From contig JAQOOI010000079.1 of NCBI GenBank assembly GCA_028554645.1, forward strand, positions 1,488,001 through 1,552,000: DNA of 64,000 bases. Direction: 5' to 3'. The position numbers and the translations under genes are program-made. Positions 1 to 14,813 of this stretch are shown here, piece after piece (position 1 is the stretch's first letter; each line of letters opens with the position of its first letter). Under the pieces are notes generated by a model. That model worked only from the letters and a program-made list of their open reading frames with translations, was not told the DNA's origin and did not search any database. Source of the DNA: Omphalotus guepiniiformis (Eukaryota > Basidiomycota > Agaricomycetes > Agaricales > Omphalotaceae).

Positions 1-842
1 AGAAATCAGACAACAAACTCCGCTTATATATCTCGGGAGATGCCGCAGCACCGCCCGAAATTGATGTACAGTGTTCACACAGTGGTCCCAGCAACGCTCA
101 GCCATATGCTGCAGTTCAGAGAGAGAGACAAAGATGTATCATGCAAAAAACTGCGACAGAAAGACTAAATGTCTGCGGATGAAAGGATGGATCGTAAGAC
201 AAGCTATTTTGCCTCCATTTAGACCCATTTTATCTTGTGACGTGCCGCGGCACAGTCAAACCGTAGTTGCGATCGTATCATGTACATACGGCTTCATACA
301 ATCCGAATCGCACCATTTCTTGAAGTCGCATTCACATTCTTACTACAATAACTACACTGCTGACAAAATTTATAGACAAAGCTGGCGCCCTCATCGGACA
401 CCATGAGGCGGCAAATTAGACTCACAGTTACCATGCAATGGCTGGTACAATGCCCAGAAAACGGAGCTGTAAGTATTAGTTGGCAGTTCACATCCAGCTC
501 AAATACCTCATACGACTTGATCGTATTTCTTGCATATCGCGCCGGAGATTCATATTCAGCCAAGTGCATGAATCCCCTGATAATTGGACAATTTGCTATA
601 TATATTCAAAGAACAAGGACATTGAATCTCAAGCTGTTCTGTAGTAAGATGGAATACTACATACCCGGCTGTGACAACTCCGACTCTCAATTCCTGGTAT
701 ACAAACTGTAGGCTGTAGCTTTGAATAAAATGCATTGCTACAGACTGTAGCCCTGGCCTCGGCGTCAGTACTGAGGACTCGGGAGCCGCATCCGAAATGC
801 GTGCCGACCGCGGCCATCAGTCATACCATCATCTCAGCCCGA
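1..842. other. Non-coding left edge
   Basis: No gene recognised. The open frames here are short, overlap on both strands, and show no known domain or convincing splice pattern. The sequence continues into the left flank of the MITE at 851. Confidence 0.5.
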
Positions 843-850
843 GTCTCGAC
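843..850. repeat. Target-site duplication, left copy of MITE
   Basis: GTCTCGAC directly abuts the left inverted repeat and is repeated exactly at 1459-1466. An 8-bp duplication is the hallmark length of the hAT superfamily. Confidence 0.85.
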
Positions 851-1458
851 TAGTGTTGCCGCAATTCGATCTGAATCGTTTGTAGGAATCAAAATTGAAT
901 CGAATTGTTTCTATATATGGTAACGATTTGATTCGATTACGATTCAATCATTTTCTCAATCTTTGACTGAGTTTGAATTTTTTTCGAGTGCGCTCAGGCG
1001 CTCGCCGTACTGACAAGCAAGAGTAGCTTGCTCTACCAGTGACCCTCCACTATCTAGGGCCTGTCTATCAACCACCAACTGACGCGTTGGGTCTCATCTG
1101 TATCAAAACTCAAGTATATACTGTGAATCATTCAAAAGCACATGTAATATTAAAGATAGACCCCCCGGGGCAGAGCACGACGCGTATGATCACTCAAACG
1201 AGCCTAATGAGTGGCAGGATGATATTTATGTGGAGCAACTTGTGTGTGCTTGAAGTCTTTCTCATATACGTGGTGGAGGAGGTGGACGGGAATGTACTTA
1301 CGATAAGTAAGGAGAACCACAGGTGTTGTGCCGGGGTGCCGATTGTACCAAATTTCCCATGAAATGATTCAACTCGGTAAATTGGATCGAATTAGTTTTT
1401 CGATTTATTATTTGCCGACGAATCGAAATCGAATTGGGATCGAATTGCGGCAACACTA
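851..1458. mobile_element. Non-autonomous hAT-type MITE (608 bp)
   Basis: The element begins TAGTGTTGCCGCAATTCGAT and ends with the reverse complement of that sequence, giving terminal inverted repeats of at least 21 bp. The first bases fit the hAT terminal pattern (YARNG). An exact 8-bp duplication, GTCTCGAC, flanks it. Next to both ends are several copies of ATTCGATT/AATCGAAT-like words, typical of hAT subterminal repeats. The interior has no transposase-like frame, so it would need an enzyme supplied from elsewhere in the genome. The perfect duplication and near-perfect ends suggest a fairly recent insertion. Superfamily is inferred from ends and duplication length; no second copy was seen in this window. 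Confidence 0.85.
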
Positions 1459-1466
1459 GTCTCGAC
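1459..1466. repeat. Target-site duplication, right copy of MITE
   Basis: GTCTCGAC, identical to 843-850, immediately after the right inverted repeat. Confidence 0.85.
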
Positions 1467-3010
1467 ATTCAAAATGAAAAGAGATTGAAGGTTGCCTGAA
1501 ATGACAACGCTGGCACTATCCCAAGTGAGAAGAGAGCTAGAAATCTTGAAATCCAGTGCCACAGCATAACCGTGACATTCAGGCTTCATTTACCTTTACT
1601 ATGTTTTCCAGGTTGACACTCATTGCTTCCCAAGTTCCAAGTCGGAATCTAGCCGGAATCAACTTTAAGGAACATTGACGGAATTTTTACTACATCTTGG
1701 TTGTTGCATTCACGGCCTTGATCAGCTATTTGAGTTGGTTCACACAATGTACGATTGTACACCAACATGTAGACGTTCTAGTAAGAAGCCATGATTCGGC
1801 GTCAAACGGAAGATATAGGACTGGTGTCCAATGAGAATGAAAGAGGGTACATACCTTGTGCAACCATGGGGTCCAACTTTTGCGCCATGAAAGAGACAAA
1901 TCGACAGTTCGCCTATACAACTTTGTCCAATGTCAGGAAGAACTTTGATACTTTCCAAAAACAACCCGAAAACAAAGTTTTCGCCGCCGCCATTCGAGTC
2001 ACTGACTCCACTGGAGCGCAGGTGTACGACACGACAACAAAATGAAATAACACGTAGAGACTAACGTCTTGATTAGTATCACTTCAAAAAATAAAAGGGT
2101 GTCGAGCGTCTTACTTACGGTTACGGCAATACTGGTAAAACACAAACGAGGATCTTAGATTCAAAGTCCTTACTTTCAACTCCAGACCCCCTCCCCCTCT
2201 AAGACAAAGACCAATATAACCATATAAGCCTCACTTAGGCAGACTAGCGCCTTCTAAAAATGCTTCCACGCCAACGATACCTATTTCACCGCTACTTGGA
2301 AAGGGTCCTAAGGAACAGCGACATGGTCCTGGTGCACTGGGTTGTTAAGCTCTCACTCAACTCAGCATAATTGTATTCTCGAAGAAGAACAATGATCAAC
2401 AAGCGACTTACCGATTTCTCCTGTTTTTCCACAACACCGAGGCACTACACATACTCAATAGCACAACTTTGGCTTTAGCGATGGCAATTACTGATGCTAG
2501 CCCCCTGCCCCCTGCCCCGCTCGGCGTTTTATGACAGATCAGTCAGTGTAACCAGGAGAAAAGTATTATCGAACACCTTGCCAGGCTTTTATCATGCATT
2601 ATGATGACCCATCCAAGCGGAACGCCTGTGTCATTAGCGCATCATATAGCCCGGCTATTTATGAAAAGGTCTACCGGAGGCTGAAGCGCTCGTGTCGGAT
2701 GCATTCAGCACTGGTATACATCCCAAATTGCCAGAAACAATGGAAATGAATATTTCACAGCTCCAGCCTGCCTCGGTATCGCTCCAAGACAAATACCGCC
2801 ACCCTATCGCGCTCAATCTAACAATCGCAACATGATTTTTCCAATGTCAATGAGCGATATTCATTGCTAAACCCCAAGCTTCGTCCAAGTTCAACTTAGA
2901 GGGTTTTCCATATTCCACAACATCGACATAAATACAGAAAACGTGTCGCGAAAGGAAAAAGAAAAGAAATCTACCGAGGTAGGACGTAAAACATTGTTCA
3001 ATCGTTATTT
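1467..3010. other. Intergenic, no gene seen
   Basis: Only short overlapping open frames without recognisable domains. The right end is the downstream region of SEC23, which is transcribed leftward. A C-rich patch lies near 2500-2520. Confidence 0.5.
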
Positions 3011-5758
<2,748 letters not shown>

Positions 5759-6671
5759 ATTGTCGTGTATCGCCGAGTGAGATGGCTAAGGTGTCGCAGA
5801 ACACTGAAATAAAGTAAAGTCAAAATAAATTGTGCAGGACCAGCAAGACACGTATGCGAAAACAAGAACATACAAACCGACTCTCTGCCAGTTCAATTGA
5901 CAATGCCACAGCCATCACCGATTTCTAGTGCCGCCAATTCACTGCCATTACACTGTTATTGAGAAAGGGAGTGACTACTACCGCCCAGTATATGCTGCGC
6001 TTTTGAAGAAGTTCAAGTCTGCGCTTCCGGCGGATCGCTATCTTCTGTTTTTATCTCGCCGCAATCGGAACTGGAGCTCCTCAATTGCCCTTCAGAGACA
6101 TATAGAATCTGAAAAATGTGTTGAATGTTGAATTCAGTACGGGTTAAATGCTTTTGTTGCGCCATAACAAACGCTTTTGAATCGGTCTATATACCGTCAG
6201 TTTGTTTCCCTCTCAGTCTTCACGTATTCTAAGAGTTACTTCACAGATTCACAGTTAAGGGAGAAACAAAGCTCAGAGGTGTAGAGTCAATGTCCTTGTG
6301 AGATTACAGTTTGGCTGTGGCCACCCTGTTGATGAGTGGTTTCATTTATCGTCGACGTCGGTCTTGAGAGGGAGCCATATCTGTTCAATGCGTTCAATGT
6401 TACTTAGTGTTTAACATTCAACTATGAGCGTCCTACACCATGGCACTACACCGATTCTGAAGGTGCAAAGGCGGTGGAGCTCTGCCACCAGACTCATTTT
6501 GAACTTGAAGCACATTAGAAAGGTTTCGGACCCAGTGAGTATCTTCATCCAGCTTATACATAACAACCATTTACCAGCATTTGCTGTGTGTAGGTGAGCC
6601 CGGATGAACGTGGATACCGGCATAAGTGCAGTACACATTTGGAGTGTAGAGACTTAAATTTCAAGTGCCTT

Positions 6672-7148
6672 TTAGTGAAGTCCGAACAGGCGGTTACATA
6701 CAAGCATGCGATGACTTACGTATGTACTACATATTTGGCACTCGAGTGGTAATTCGCAGAATCGAAAGAGGAAAGTCATTGCTGTTCTTGTCGTGAGTCT
6801 TAGTTTCAGATATACAAACTCTTTCAGTGGAAGTAATTCATCTTCAAAGGTTGAAATTCCGTGCATGCTCATCCCGACTGTATCTAGCATGAGGACGAAG
6901 CGTTCTCTTTCAACATCCCGGCCTAACGGATTTGACGTTGAAATTCGGATACATGCGTTATACAACGTCTCTGATTCGTGAATTGCAATCCGCAGCCGCA
7001 GGAAGGGTGACCGATTGACCTGGTTGCCCCCGCAGCTAAACTCGCCAACGACCAGACCGTGTTCGTCATGTCTTGGCCAGGTCTTGGCATACCACAGTGG
7101 GTTTTGTAACGAGACTCTGCAATTCAACGACTCTCTTTCGACACACAT
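6672..7148 (-). CDS. Possible hypothetical protein exon
   Basis: An uninterrupted 158-codon frame starting MCVERESLN. It is longer than the typical random frame in this window and reads like protein in the middle (LRIAIHESETLYNACIRIS, RERFVLMLDTVG). A GTAAGT donor-like sequence follows the codons for STY near 6720, so the frame could be one exon of a longer gene. It lies head-to-head with the dioxygenase promoter. No domain or signal peptide was recognised and no function is proposed. It may be chance. Confidence 0.25.
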   Translation of the reverse strand: MCVERESLNCRVSLQNPLWYAKTWPRHDEHGLVVGEFSCGGNQVNRSPFLRLRIAIHESETLYNACIRISTSNPLGRDVERERFVLMLDTVGMSMHGISTFEDELLPLKEFVYLKLRLTTRTAMTFLFRFCELPLECQICSTYVSHRMLVCNRLFGLH

Positions 7149-7200
7149 TCTTATTCCTCACTTTATACTCGTCCGAGCTCTCGCGCTCCCGCAGCGAGCT

Positions 7201-7216
7201 CGGGTCATGCGACCCG
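7201..7216. promoter_or_regulatory. CGG-N10-CCG inverted repeat, candidate zinc-cluster site
   Basis: CGGGTC and GACCCG arms are separated by ATGC, giving CGG-N10-CCG. It lies 22 bp upstream of the TATA box of the dioxygenase gene. CGG/CCG triplets in inverted orientation are the usual target of fungal Zn2Cys6 regulators; N10 is the spacing known for Put3. Regulation is inferred. Confidence 0.4.
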
Positions 7217-7238
7217 ATGTGCACGCAATTTCTCCGTG

Positions 7239-7246
7239 TATAAAAG
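7239..7246 (+). promoter_or_regulatory. TATA box of intradiol dioxygenase gene
   Basis: TATAAAAG, 83 bp upstream of the chosen ATG and followed by a pyrimidine-rich CT stretch, as in strong fungal core promoters. Confidence 0.6.
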
Positions 7247-7328
7247 ACAGGGATATTCTTTCATATTCCTCACCAACTCGAACTTCATTACTCTTCACTC
7301 CTTCAAAGCTCTAGAAATTTATTCAGCT

Positions 7329-8682
7329 ATGGTGTTTTTCTCATCCGTTGTTTCTGCTGCTTTGACAGCTACCACTCTCGCTGGACTGGCCGCTGCCCAC
7401 CCTCATCTTGCTCCAGGCTCACCCGAGTTCTTGAAGCGCGCGGTGTTCCAGAACAACGCCAGACGTTCCCTTGCCGGCTGCCAGTCTGAGCTCAACAGGC
7501 GCGGAGGTGTCTACGAGCAATCCAAAGCTCGTCGGGAAGCCAACGCTCACAAGATCAGGAAGGCCCGCGGACTTCACATCGGTATGTCATTTCCTCCTCA
7601 GCGAAGAAAATACCTGACTTGATAGTATTTGAAGGCACTGATGTTCCTTTCAAGCGTGATCTCGACACTATCTTAGCCACCGACCACCACTCTAACCTGA
7701 CTGGTGTTACTAACAACACCGATGCTACCACGCTCTTCAGTGGAAACAGCTCTTGTGTGCTTGCACCAGAAGTCACTGTTGGACCTTATTGTAAGCCTCT
7801 CCCGCTTATCAAGGCAATCCGTTTGACTTATTGTTTTTCAGACGTCGACGGCGAATATGTTCGATATGATATCCGCGAAACCCAAGAGGGAGTCGATACC
7901 TATGTCGACCTCCAGTTGATCGACGTGAGCACATGCGAACCCGTCCCGGATATCTATATCGACTTCTGGCATGGTATGTCTAATCGCCTACTCCCAAAGT
8001 CTTCTGACTTATCATCCTCTAGCTAATGCTACTGGTGTCTATTCCGGTATTGTTGCCTCTGGCAACGGACTTTCTTCCGACGGAAGCAACATAGTATGTA
8101 CTTTTCTCTATATCATTCCCACCTATAATCTTACAGTCTTCTCAGAACACCACCTTCCTTCGTGGTATTCAAAAAACAGACGATGAAGGTGTCGCTCAAT
8201 GGCTCACTATCTTCCCTGGCCACTACACCTCACGTACTGGCCACATTCATATTGTCGCCCACCAGAACGGCACGGAATTCGACAACGGTACTTACGTCAG
8301 TGATACTGTCAGCCACATCGGCCAGATCTTCTTCGATCAGGACCTGATCAGCTCCGTCGAGACATTGGAGCCCTACAGTACCAACACCCAAGCCCTCACG
8401 ACCAACGATGAAGACTCCATCCTCGCCGAGGAGGCCGAAGATATTGACCCGGTTCTGGAATATGTTCTCCTCGGTGACTCCGTCTCTGATGGTCTCATGA
8501 TGTGGGTCTCAGTCGGTATTGATACTTCTGCTTCGTACACTGCCTCCAACGCTGCAACTCTCACTGAAGACGGAGGAGTGGCGAACCCGGACAGTGGTAT
8601 GCCTGGTGGAGGCGCGCCGTCTGGTGTACCACCTTCCGGCGCTTCCATTGCACCTTCTGCTTCTGCTTCTGCTTCTGCATAA
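7329..8682 (+). CDS. Secreted intradiol ring-cleavage dioxygenase
   Basis: Five exons. The start gives a signal peptide (MVFFSSVVSAALTATTLAGLAAA) and lies downstream of a TATA box; an earlier in-frame ATG sits between the TATA box and this start and was not used. After a short basic propeptide-like stretch comes the intradiol core. The first iron tyrosine region is GPYYVDGEYVRYDI. The second, GHYTSRTGHIHIVAH, carries the Tyr and the HIH pair expected to bind Fe(III). FLRGIQ and FDQDLI also fit the family. The tail is Gly/Pro/Ser/Ala-rich (GGGAPSGVPPSG, then Ser-Ala repeats). Family members open catechol-type rings between the two hydroxyls. Secreted fungal forms are thought to act on lignin- or plant-derived phenolics outside the cell; the substrate cannot be read here. 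Potential N-glycosylation sites are frequent. All introns are GT-AG. Confidence 0.9.
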
Positions 8683-8966
8683 GACAGGATTTGGACTACC
8701 TGGCAGGCCCCTGGTTTTGCAGTTTACTTATAATACAATAGGTCCCAAATTGACTTTAGGTAGGAATGCTTTCGTTTACATACGTTCTTTGGATATGTTC
8801 TTCGGTGATGTTCTGGCGCAGATACTATAACTCTCTCTAGATCCATTCCATCTCTATAACAGTTATCGCACGTGCTGAAATCTTGTACAGTAGCCAATTA
8901 GTAGGGCCTTCAAATGCCTGGATAATACCACTAAACAATTGAAGAATTAAACACTTGTGCATCTGA

Positions 8967-9369
8967 TTAAGCTGACACCGATACTCCCTAGAATGAACGA
9001 CCTTATATGAGGGTATGATACACGGCAAGGAGGGCAGTAAGTTCATACCACAGCAGCACAATGATCTTCAATTAACTGGATCGAAGTAGCGATATCTGTG
9101 GCGTCGCACGTATCGTTGACACACGTCTCGATGGCCAAGACGACAGCAGAGTTGCTGCAAAGACAAGTGTCATTGGTAGTATCGCAGCCGTCGAGGTCCA
9201 CAGTGTTCAAACACAGGTTCGCACAATCTAGGGCAGGAATTGTAAGTACGGGAATCCGTTGGAGTTCATCACTATACTTGCCTGGGATGGAATCTTGGCG
9301 TTGTAGAATGACGGAGGTCCACGAGCCCAAGAAGAACGTGGAGATGAAGAGAGCGAAAGAAATCTGCAT
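8967..9369 (-). CDS. Small secreted CFEM-domain protein
   Basis: Three exons (9282-9369, 9049-9227, 8967-8987) encode about 95 residues. A signal peptide (MQISFALFISTFFLGSWTS) is followed by a full eight-cysteine CFEM pattern, from IPDCANLCL through GCDTTNDTCLC and ETCVNDTC to DHCAAVGVSVS. CFEM proteins are fungal surface or secreted proteins, some binding haem or acting at plant interfaces; a role here is not shown. Intron 1 (9228-9281) is GC-AG with donor GCAAGT. Removing it gives the classic IPxCAxxCL start, but reading through stays open and adds 18 residues. Intron 2 (8988-9048) adds the usual GVxxS tail; without it the protein would stop after CAAVV. There is no long Ser/Thr tail or GPI signal. 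A TATA-like CATAAATA lies about 55 bp upstream. Confidence 0.85.
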
Positions 9370-9887
9370 GACAGCTAGTACTGTCAGTTCTGTGACTGTA
9401 GGAAGGATTGGTTTAGTTCAGCCCTATTTATGCCGTCGTATGATTAATACCGTCATGGTACAAACGAATGGAGATGGACTACTGTGCGCAGGCGCAGCGA
9501 CTAGCTGACTCTTCAATCAATTACAGGCCGTACGAGTCGGATTACTCCCGAGAAAACGACCAGAGGCATCGACATGTAGAAATGTATCATTGCACCGCTG
9601 TCAGGTACAACTTCGGAAGGCTATGGATCATATAATTAACTAGTACAGAAACCTGGCGAAATCTCAGTAAAGATCCGAATATTGGAGAGGAGAACGTACC
9701 GACATATTGATGGAAACGCAAAATACAGAGATGGAAGTCGGAACAAGTTTTGGTACATGATAGATTACATTGGAACAAATAAAGATATAACTAAGTAAGT
9801 AATGCATCTTACAACAGCGGGGAAAGCAAATAGCGAAAACAGTACAGAGGAAATGACGGCCGTAGATCATCGTCAGCAGCGTTGACT
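9370..9887. other. Intergenic between CFEM and SMC1 genes
   Basis: Contains the CFEM promoter (TATA-like element near 9425-9432) and the SMC1 3' region. No gene is seen. Confidence 0.5.
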
Positions 9888-12800
9888 TCATTCATCGTAT
9901 TGAGTGAGCTGTGGTGACTGTCAGGTGCTTGGAAAAAGAAGCAAGGCGGGGAGTACGTACATCAAGGGTCAGTGTACGAGAACTATTTACATCCTGGTCG
10001 CGGTAAATACCAACGAGTGAATCACCCCGTTCATACAACGATCCTTTCAGACTGATGACGACGAATTGGAAAGTGTCCGAAGCTTGTGACTTGATGTAAT
10101 TGGCAACTTTCGCAACATTTGTATTGTCCAACGCAGCATCCACTTCGTCCAGGACAAAAAATGGCGCAGGTTGATAGCTATCATGGGATTTATTGAATGA
10201 GATCAAACCCTTGACCTCATAGAGGGGTATACGGACCTATGAATAGCGAACAATAGAGCCAAGGCCGCAACAGTTTTCTCTCCTCCTGACAATTGTTCCA
10301 TATCACGGAAACGTTTCATAGGGGGCATTGCGTGGTACTTGATACCTCCATTATAGGGTTCCTGTATGAGCGGTGATATGTCAATAAAGGAAAGTGACCA
10401 GAGAAAATCAATTACCTCGGAATCGTCCAAGCTCAGGTATGCCACACCGCCCATAGGGGCAGCTTTCCCTTTCGTCAGATCTTTGTACACTTGATCGATA
10501 CAGTCGGAGATATGTGAGTACGCTTTCAAGAAAAGGTCCGCTCTGCGAGACCAATTATAAGAGTTGCTATATCCTAGTCAAGAATAACAACACACCTCCG
10601 CTTTTGAACATCTTGGAATTTGTCCCGAGCATTCTTAGAATCCTTACGTGCCTTCTCGGTTTCTCTTTCGGTCTCCGCGAGTTTCTGCTCAACATCTTCA
10701 AGTCTGAAGACAGTACTAGGTCAGTTTCACGACTCCCGCTCCGCGCTGTCCGCACCTTTCCATAGCTTTCATATTCGGTGCCATGCGTTCAATTTCAGTG
10801 TTCAGTTTTGAGATTGAGGAATCAAACTCGGCGAGTGCATCGGCAGAACCATCCTGCAAATTGGGTCAAACTCGTCCTGCTCCACAGACAAACACTGCCT
10901 TTACCTGTCGTTCATCTTCATCGAGGGCATCAAAATTGACCTCAAGGCCATAATCTTGAACACTCTTTGGTTGTTGGGTACCATCGTCCTCATCTACGTC
11001 CATAGCAACTTCATCTCGGAGATTCTGAGCAATCTCCAAGTTAGCCGTGGATTTAGAACAGTACACGAGTACACCTACTTCTTCCATCGGAACATGTTTT
11101 AGATTACCCTGGAGCAACGGCAGCTTGATTTCTTCCAGGCGGCACTTCCGGTAGATCGAAGACCGTTCTAAAGCCAACTTTTCAATTTCGTCGTTCTAAT
11201 AAGGAAGGTGAATGTCAGCATTCCATGGACACGGCGAGGTTGCGAAAACAAATATTACCCTAGTACTAATTTCCTTGAGAGCATGCTCCAGGGCTTTTGA
11301 TGCCTTCAGTGTTGTGCGTTTGACCTGTTCAACGTTCTTGGTCTTCTCGTCTAACGCTTCTTGAAGATTAGACAACTCTTCTCGCTGCTGTGAAATAGCC
11401 TCCTCAGAATCAGAAATCTCTTGCTGGATAGTTTCCTTCTGGTTTTTCAATCTGTCCAGTGTGACCCGTTCAGCCTCGAGCAGGTCCTCTAGATGAGATA
11501 AGCGTTCCCGAGCAGCACGGAGCGCTTCACCCTCATATTCCGATCTACCAGATTGTTGTCATGTAGCAATTTCAACGAATTGCGTTAGAACTTACTGATG
11601 GGTCAATCGTGCGATTTGATTGTCATACCTCAGTCTGGCTTCGCTCTCCTCTTGGGCAAGCTTGAGCTGACGCTCCTCGAACTCACGGACGTTGGCGACT
11701 TTGATCTTCCGGCAGAAAGCCTTGAAGACACCGTCCTCTGCGGCATTTACAGCCTCTGATGCCGTGGCAATCTGCTGCTGTAGAGCGTCGTGAGCATTTT
11801 GAGCCTGTTGATGATGTATGTCAGCCTTGCCCGTACGCGGCATCCTACGCTGAAGAGCTTTAGTCCACCTTCTTGAGTTCGGGGGCGTTCTTCTGCAACT
11901 CCCTCTCAATGTGTTTCAACTCGTCTTTAAGGCCGGTCAAGCGGAGTTTGCAGGCACCCTAGAGCAAGCAAGAACGTCACAAAAGAGGAACATGATAGAA
12001 AAGCAGAGCTCACCAGGTCATCCCTTGCGATAGCGATACTAGACTCCAACCGAGAGATATCTGTTATCAAGTTCTCGTCAGTCTTTCCTCGGGGTTTCTG
12101 CTTCGCCAAGTCCCGTAATTTGGCGAACAGCGAGTCTCTGGACTTCTCCAATCCTATGATAGTGCCTACGTCAGACTGGTGCACCATTCGATTTCAGACA
12201 TATCCCACCTTGTACATCTTTCTCATCCCACTTCTTCTCACTGCCATGAGTGCTTCGTCCACCAGTGATAAGACCGCTTTTGTGAATGATCGTACCATCC
12301 AAGGTGACAGCTAGCGATGAGCACTGTCAATTCAAGGAAGCAGACATCCAACCAAGAAATTGAAGGACCTTTGACCTCTTGTCCTTTCTCATAACAAACG
12401 TACTTCGCCACCTCCATCGTGTCACACACTAACGCATTGCCGCAAGCATGATGTATCGCACGTTCCACAGCAGGCTCGTATTGAATAACGTCGACCGCCA
12501 ACCGCGCGCCTTTTGCGAACGATCGGAATTTATCATTGATGGGCTTGAACTGGATAGTGTCGAGAGGGATAAAGGTAGCCTGACCAGCGCGCTGATTGCG
12601 CATATACTAGATCGGAAAGTGGCCTGAAGCAGCGGATACTACAAATAAGTTGGAAAACGCACCTCGATGCAATCGATAGCTGTCTTTTCTTCGTCGACGA
12701 CGACAGCATCTATGTTGCGACCGAGGACCACCGAAACGGCGGTCTCGTACTTCCTCTGCGCGGGTTTGCATAGGTCAATTACCCTTCCTCGTACACCTAA

Positions 12801-14813
12801 ACGCACAGCTGTTGTCAATATTATCTACCAGCAGGAATTCGGTACTAACCGGGGAAGATACGCTGCAAGTTGGCTAGAGTCTCTTTCAACTTCCTCTCTC
12901 GTTCAGACTCATTCTTATCCACACCAGCCTGCAGGAGCTGTTGATAGATATGCTGCAGTTTTTCATTTGCCTGGGCCTCCAGTTGACTAGTTTATAGTCA
13001 GGGACAGTAGTTCACGAAATCAGTGACGGTGAAGCGCTTACGAAATTCTTGTCCGCTCAGACTGCTGATTATCCAGCTCCTGCTTCGCTTTCGCTAGCTC
13101 AGCTTGTAGTCCTGTTATCTTCTCCTCGAGCTGTATGCATGTATAAGTCTAACATGAGTATTGAGGTACCATCGTGGCTTACCTCAGCTCTTGCGGCTGT
13201 CTGAGTCTTAAGCTCCTCTGTCCGGGTATTTTTCTTCTCCTCTAGTTCTTGTTGTTTGTCGCGAAGCGTGGTCAACGTTCGACTAGCAGTCTTGTCTTCA
13301 CGAGTCAGTTTCTCAAGAGATTGTCGTTCGTCGATCGCGAGTAAATTTGCTGAAGCTTTCAGTTTTCGATATTCTTCGAGGGATTCCTCGCTCAACGCCA
13401 TATTGTGTTGTGAGAGTTTGCGCTGCGCCTCTAGTGAATGCATCATGAATGAGTTGCTGAAGTCAATATTCGTGCATCAACAGACCTTGAGCAGCATCTG
13501 CTTCTCTCTTAACCTTCAAGAGCTCAGATTGTAAGCCCTCTACCCTCTCTTTTAATTCCGACTCCGTTTTCGCGACTTCCTCTTTCGTCTTTGTTGCGTT
13601 GTTGAGCTTTCGCGTAGAGTGCGTAATTTGTGCTTCTGTGGACACAAGGTCGGGTCTCTGAAGATTCAAATTAGCCAGGACAAAACACGCAAAAACGGCG
13701 AGACTGACCCTAATATCAAGAGCCTTCTCCGCTTTCTTGATTTTCTTTTCCGTTTGCATCACTAAAGTGCGTGCTTTAGCTTGTTCAGTCCTAGCCTCTT
13801 CAAGCGCTTCGTCATGCGCGCGCTGCTCCTCGCGTAACCCCGCCAAAGCCTTGCTCTGCGTTCGTATTTCATACGAATTCGATTCGATTGATTCTTCAAT
13901 ATGGAATAGTTTGAACAAGATACGATGAAGAATCAAAGCGTCCTGCATCAAGATTCAGAACCACTGGAATTAAGTGAACATGATATGCAACGCACCCGCT
14001 CCTGACAGAGCGCCTCAAATCTCTCGGCCTCACCCTTTTGCTCCTTATACTGCTTAATCTCACCCGCGATACCTCTACGTTTAGTGAAATTGAACGTAGC
14101 GTTCTCCGTGGCCCTCTCCTGCTCTTCCTTCGCCTTCTCATACTCTGCTGAGAGTTCCAAGGAGCCGCTAATCTGCTCAATGAGACGCGACAGTTCACGT
14201 GGTGATTGTGAGGCCACTGCTTCGACATCTCCCTGAAAAACGAGGAAATTTTTGGCTTTGACGAGAATATTGTGTGAGATGAGCGCTGCGTTGTAGGCGG
14301 AGTAGGTGACTGTTTTCTCGTTGAGTTTATATTCTGAGGCACCGGTCACGGAGATTCTGGAATGAACGATGAGTCAGGATTAGAGATCTATGTACGAGAA
14401 CCCCTACGTTCTTTGAAACTTCCATTCGGTATTCTCAGCATCCAGATAGACCGCCAACACCCAAGCCTTTTTCGCAGTGCCTTCACCTTCACCCTCTTCC
14501 TCGTCATCATCCATTGTCATAGATGCATCCCCTTCACCCTCCCTTGCCAGTCTCCTTCCACGGTAAACGAGATCTTTCAGCTGAGAACTTCGCAACTGCG
14601 CACTCTTGACACCAAGCACGAAGGAGATCGCGTCCATAAGATTAGATTTTCCGGCACCGTTAGGGCCAATAACGGAGGTGAAGTTCTTGAAAGGACCAAT
14701 TGTTTGATGCCCCCTGGTGCAAATCACGCCCATCGTAGTCTCCAAGCATGTTAAAAATAAGAAGCTTACCGATAGGACTTGAAATCGCATACTTCAATGC
14801 GAACGAGAGGCAT
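9888..14813 (-). CDS. SMC1: Cohesin subunit SMC1
   Basis: SMC1 forms the cohesin ring with SMC3 and the kleisin and holds sister chromatids together in the nucleus. The N terminus, [39 protein letters not shown], carries Walker A. A first coiled coil follows, then the hinge ([38 protein letters not shown]) and the return coiled coil. The C-terminal head has the signature [18 protein letters not shown] and Walker [17 protein letters not shown], and the protein ends [13 protein letters not shown]. The last intron must be removed to reach this Smc1-like LTQY end; without it the frame ends 4 nt earlier. Many short introns (about 18) are all GT-AG, a useful contrast with SEC23. Coiled-coil segments are rich in E/K/Q. 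Full length for the family (about 1,200 residues). Confidence 0.95.

Larger units (their letters stand above)
5759..7328. other. Intergenic with one low-confidence open frame
   Basis: Holds the SEC23 upstream region and the dioxygenase promoter. One minus-strand frame of 158 codons is listed separately. The plus-strand frame near 5928-6131 has no recognisable features. Confidence 0.45.
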
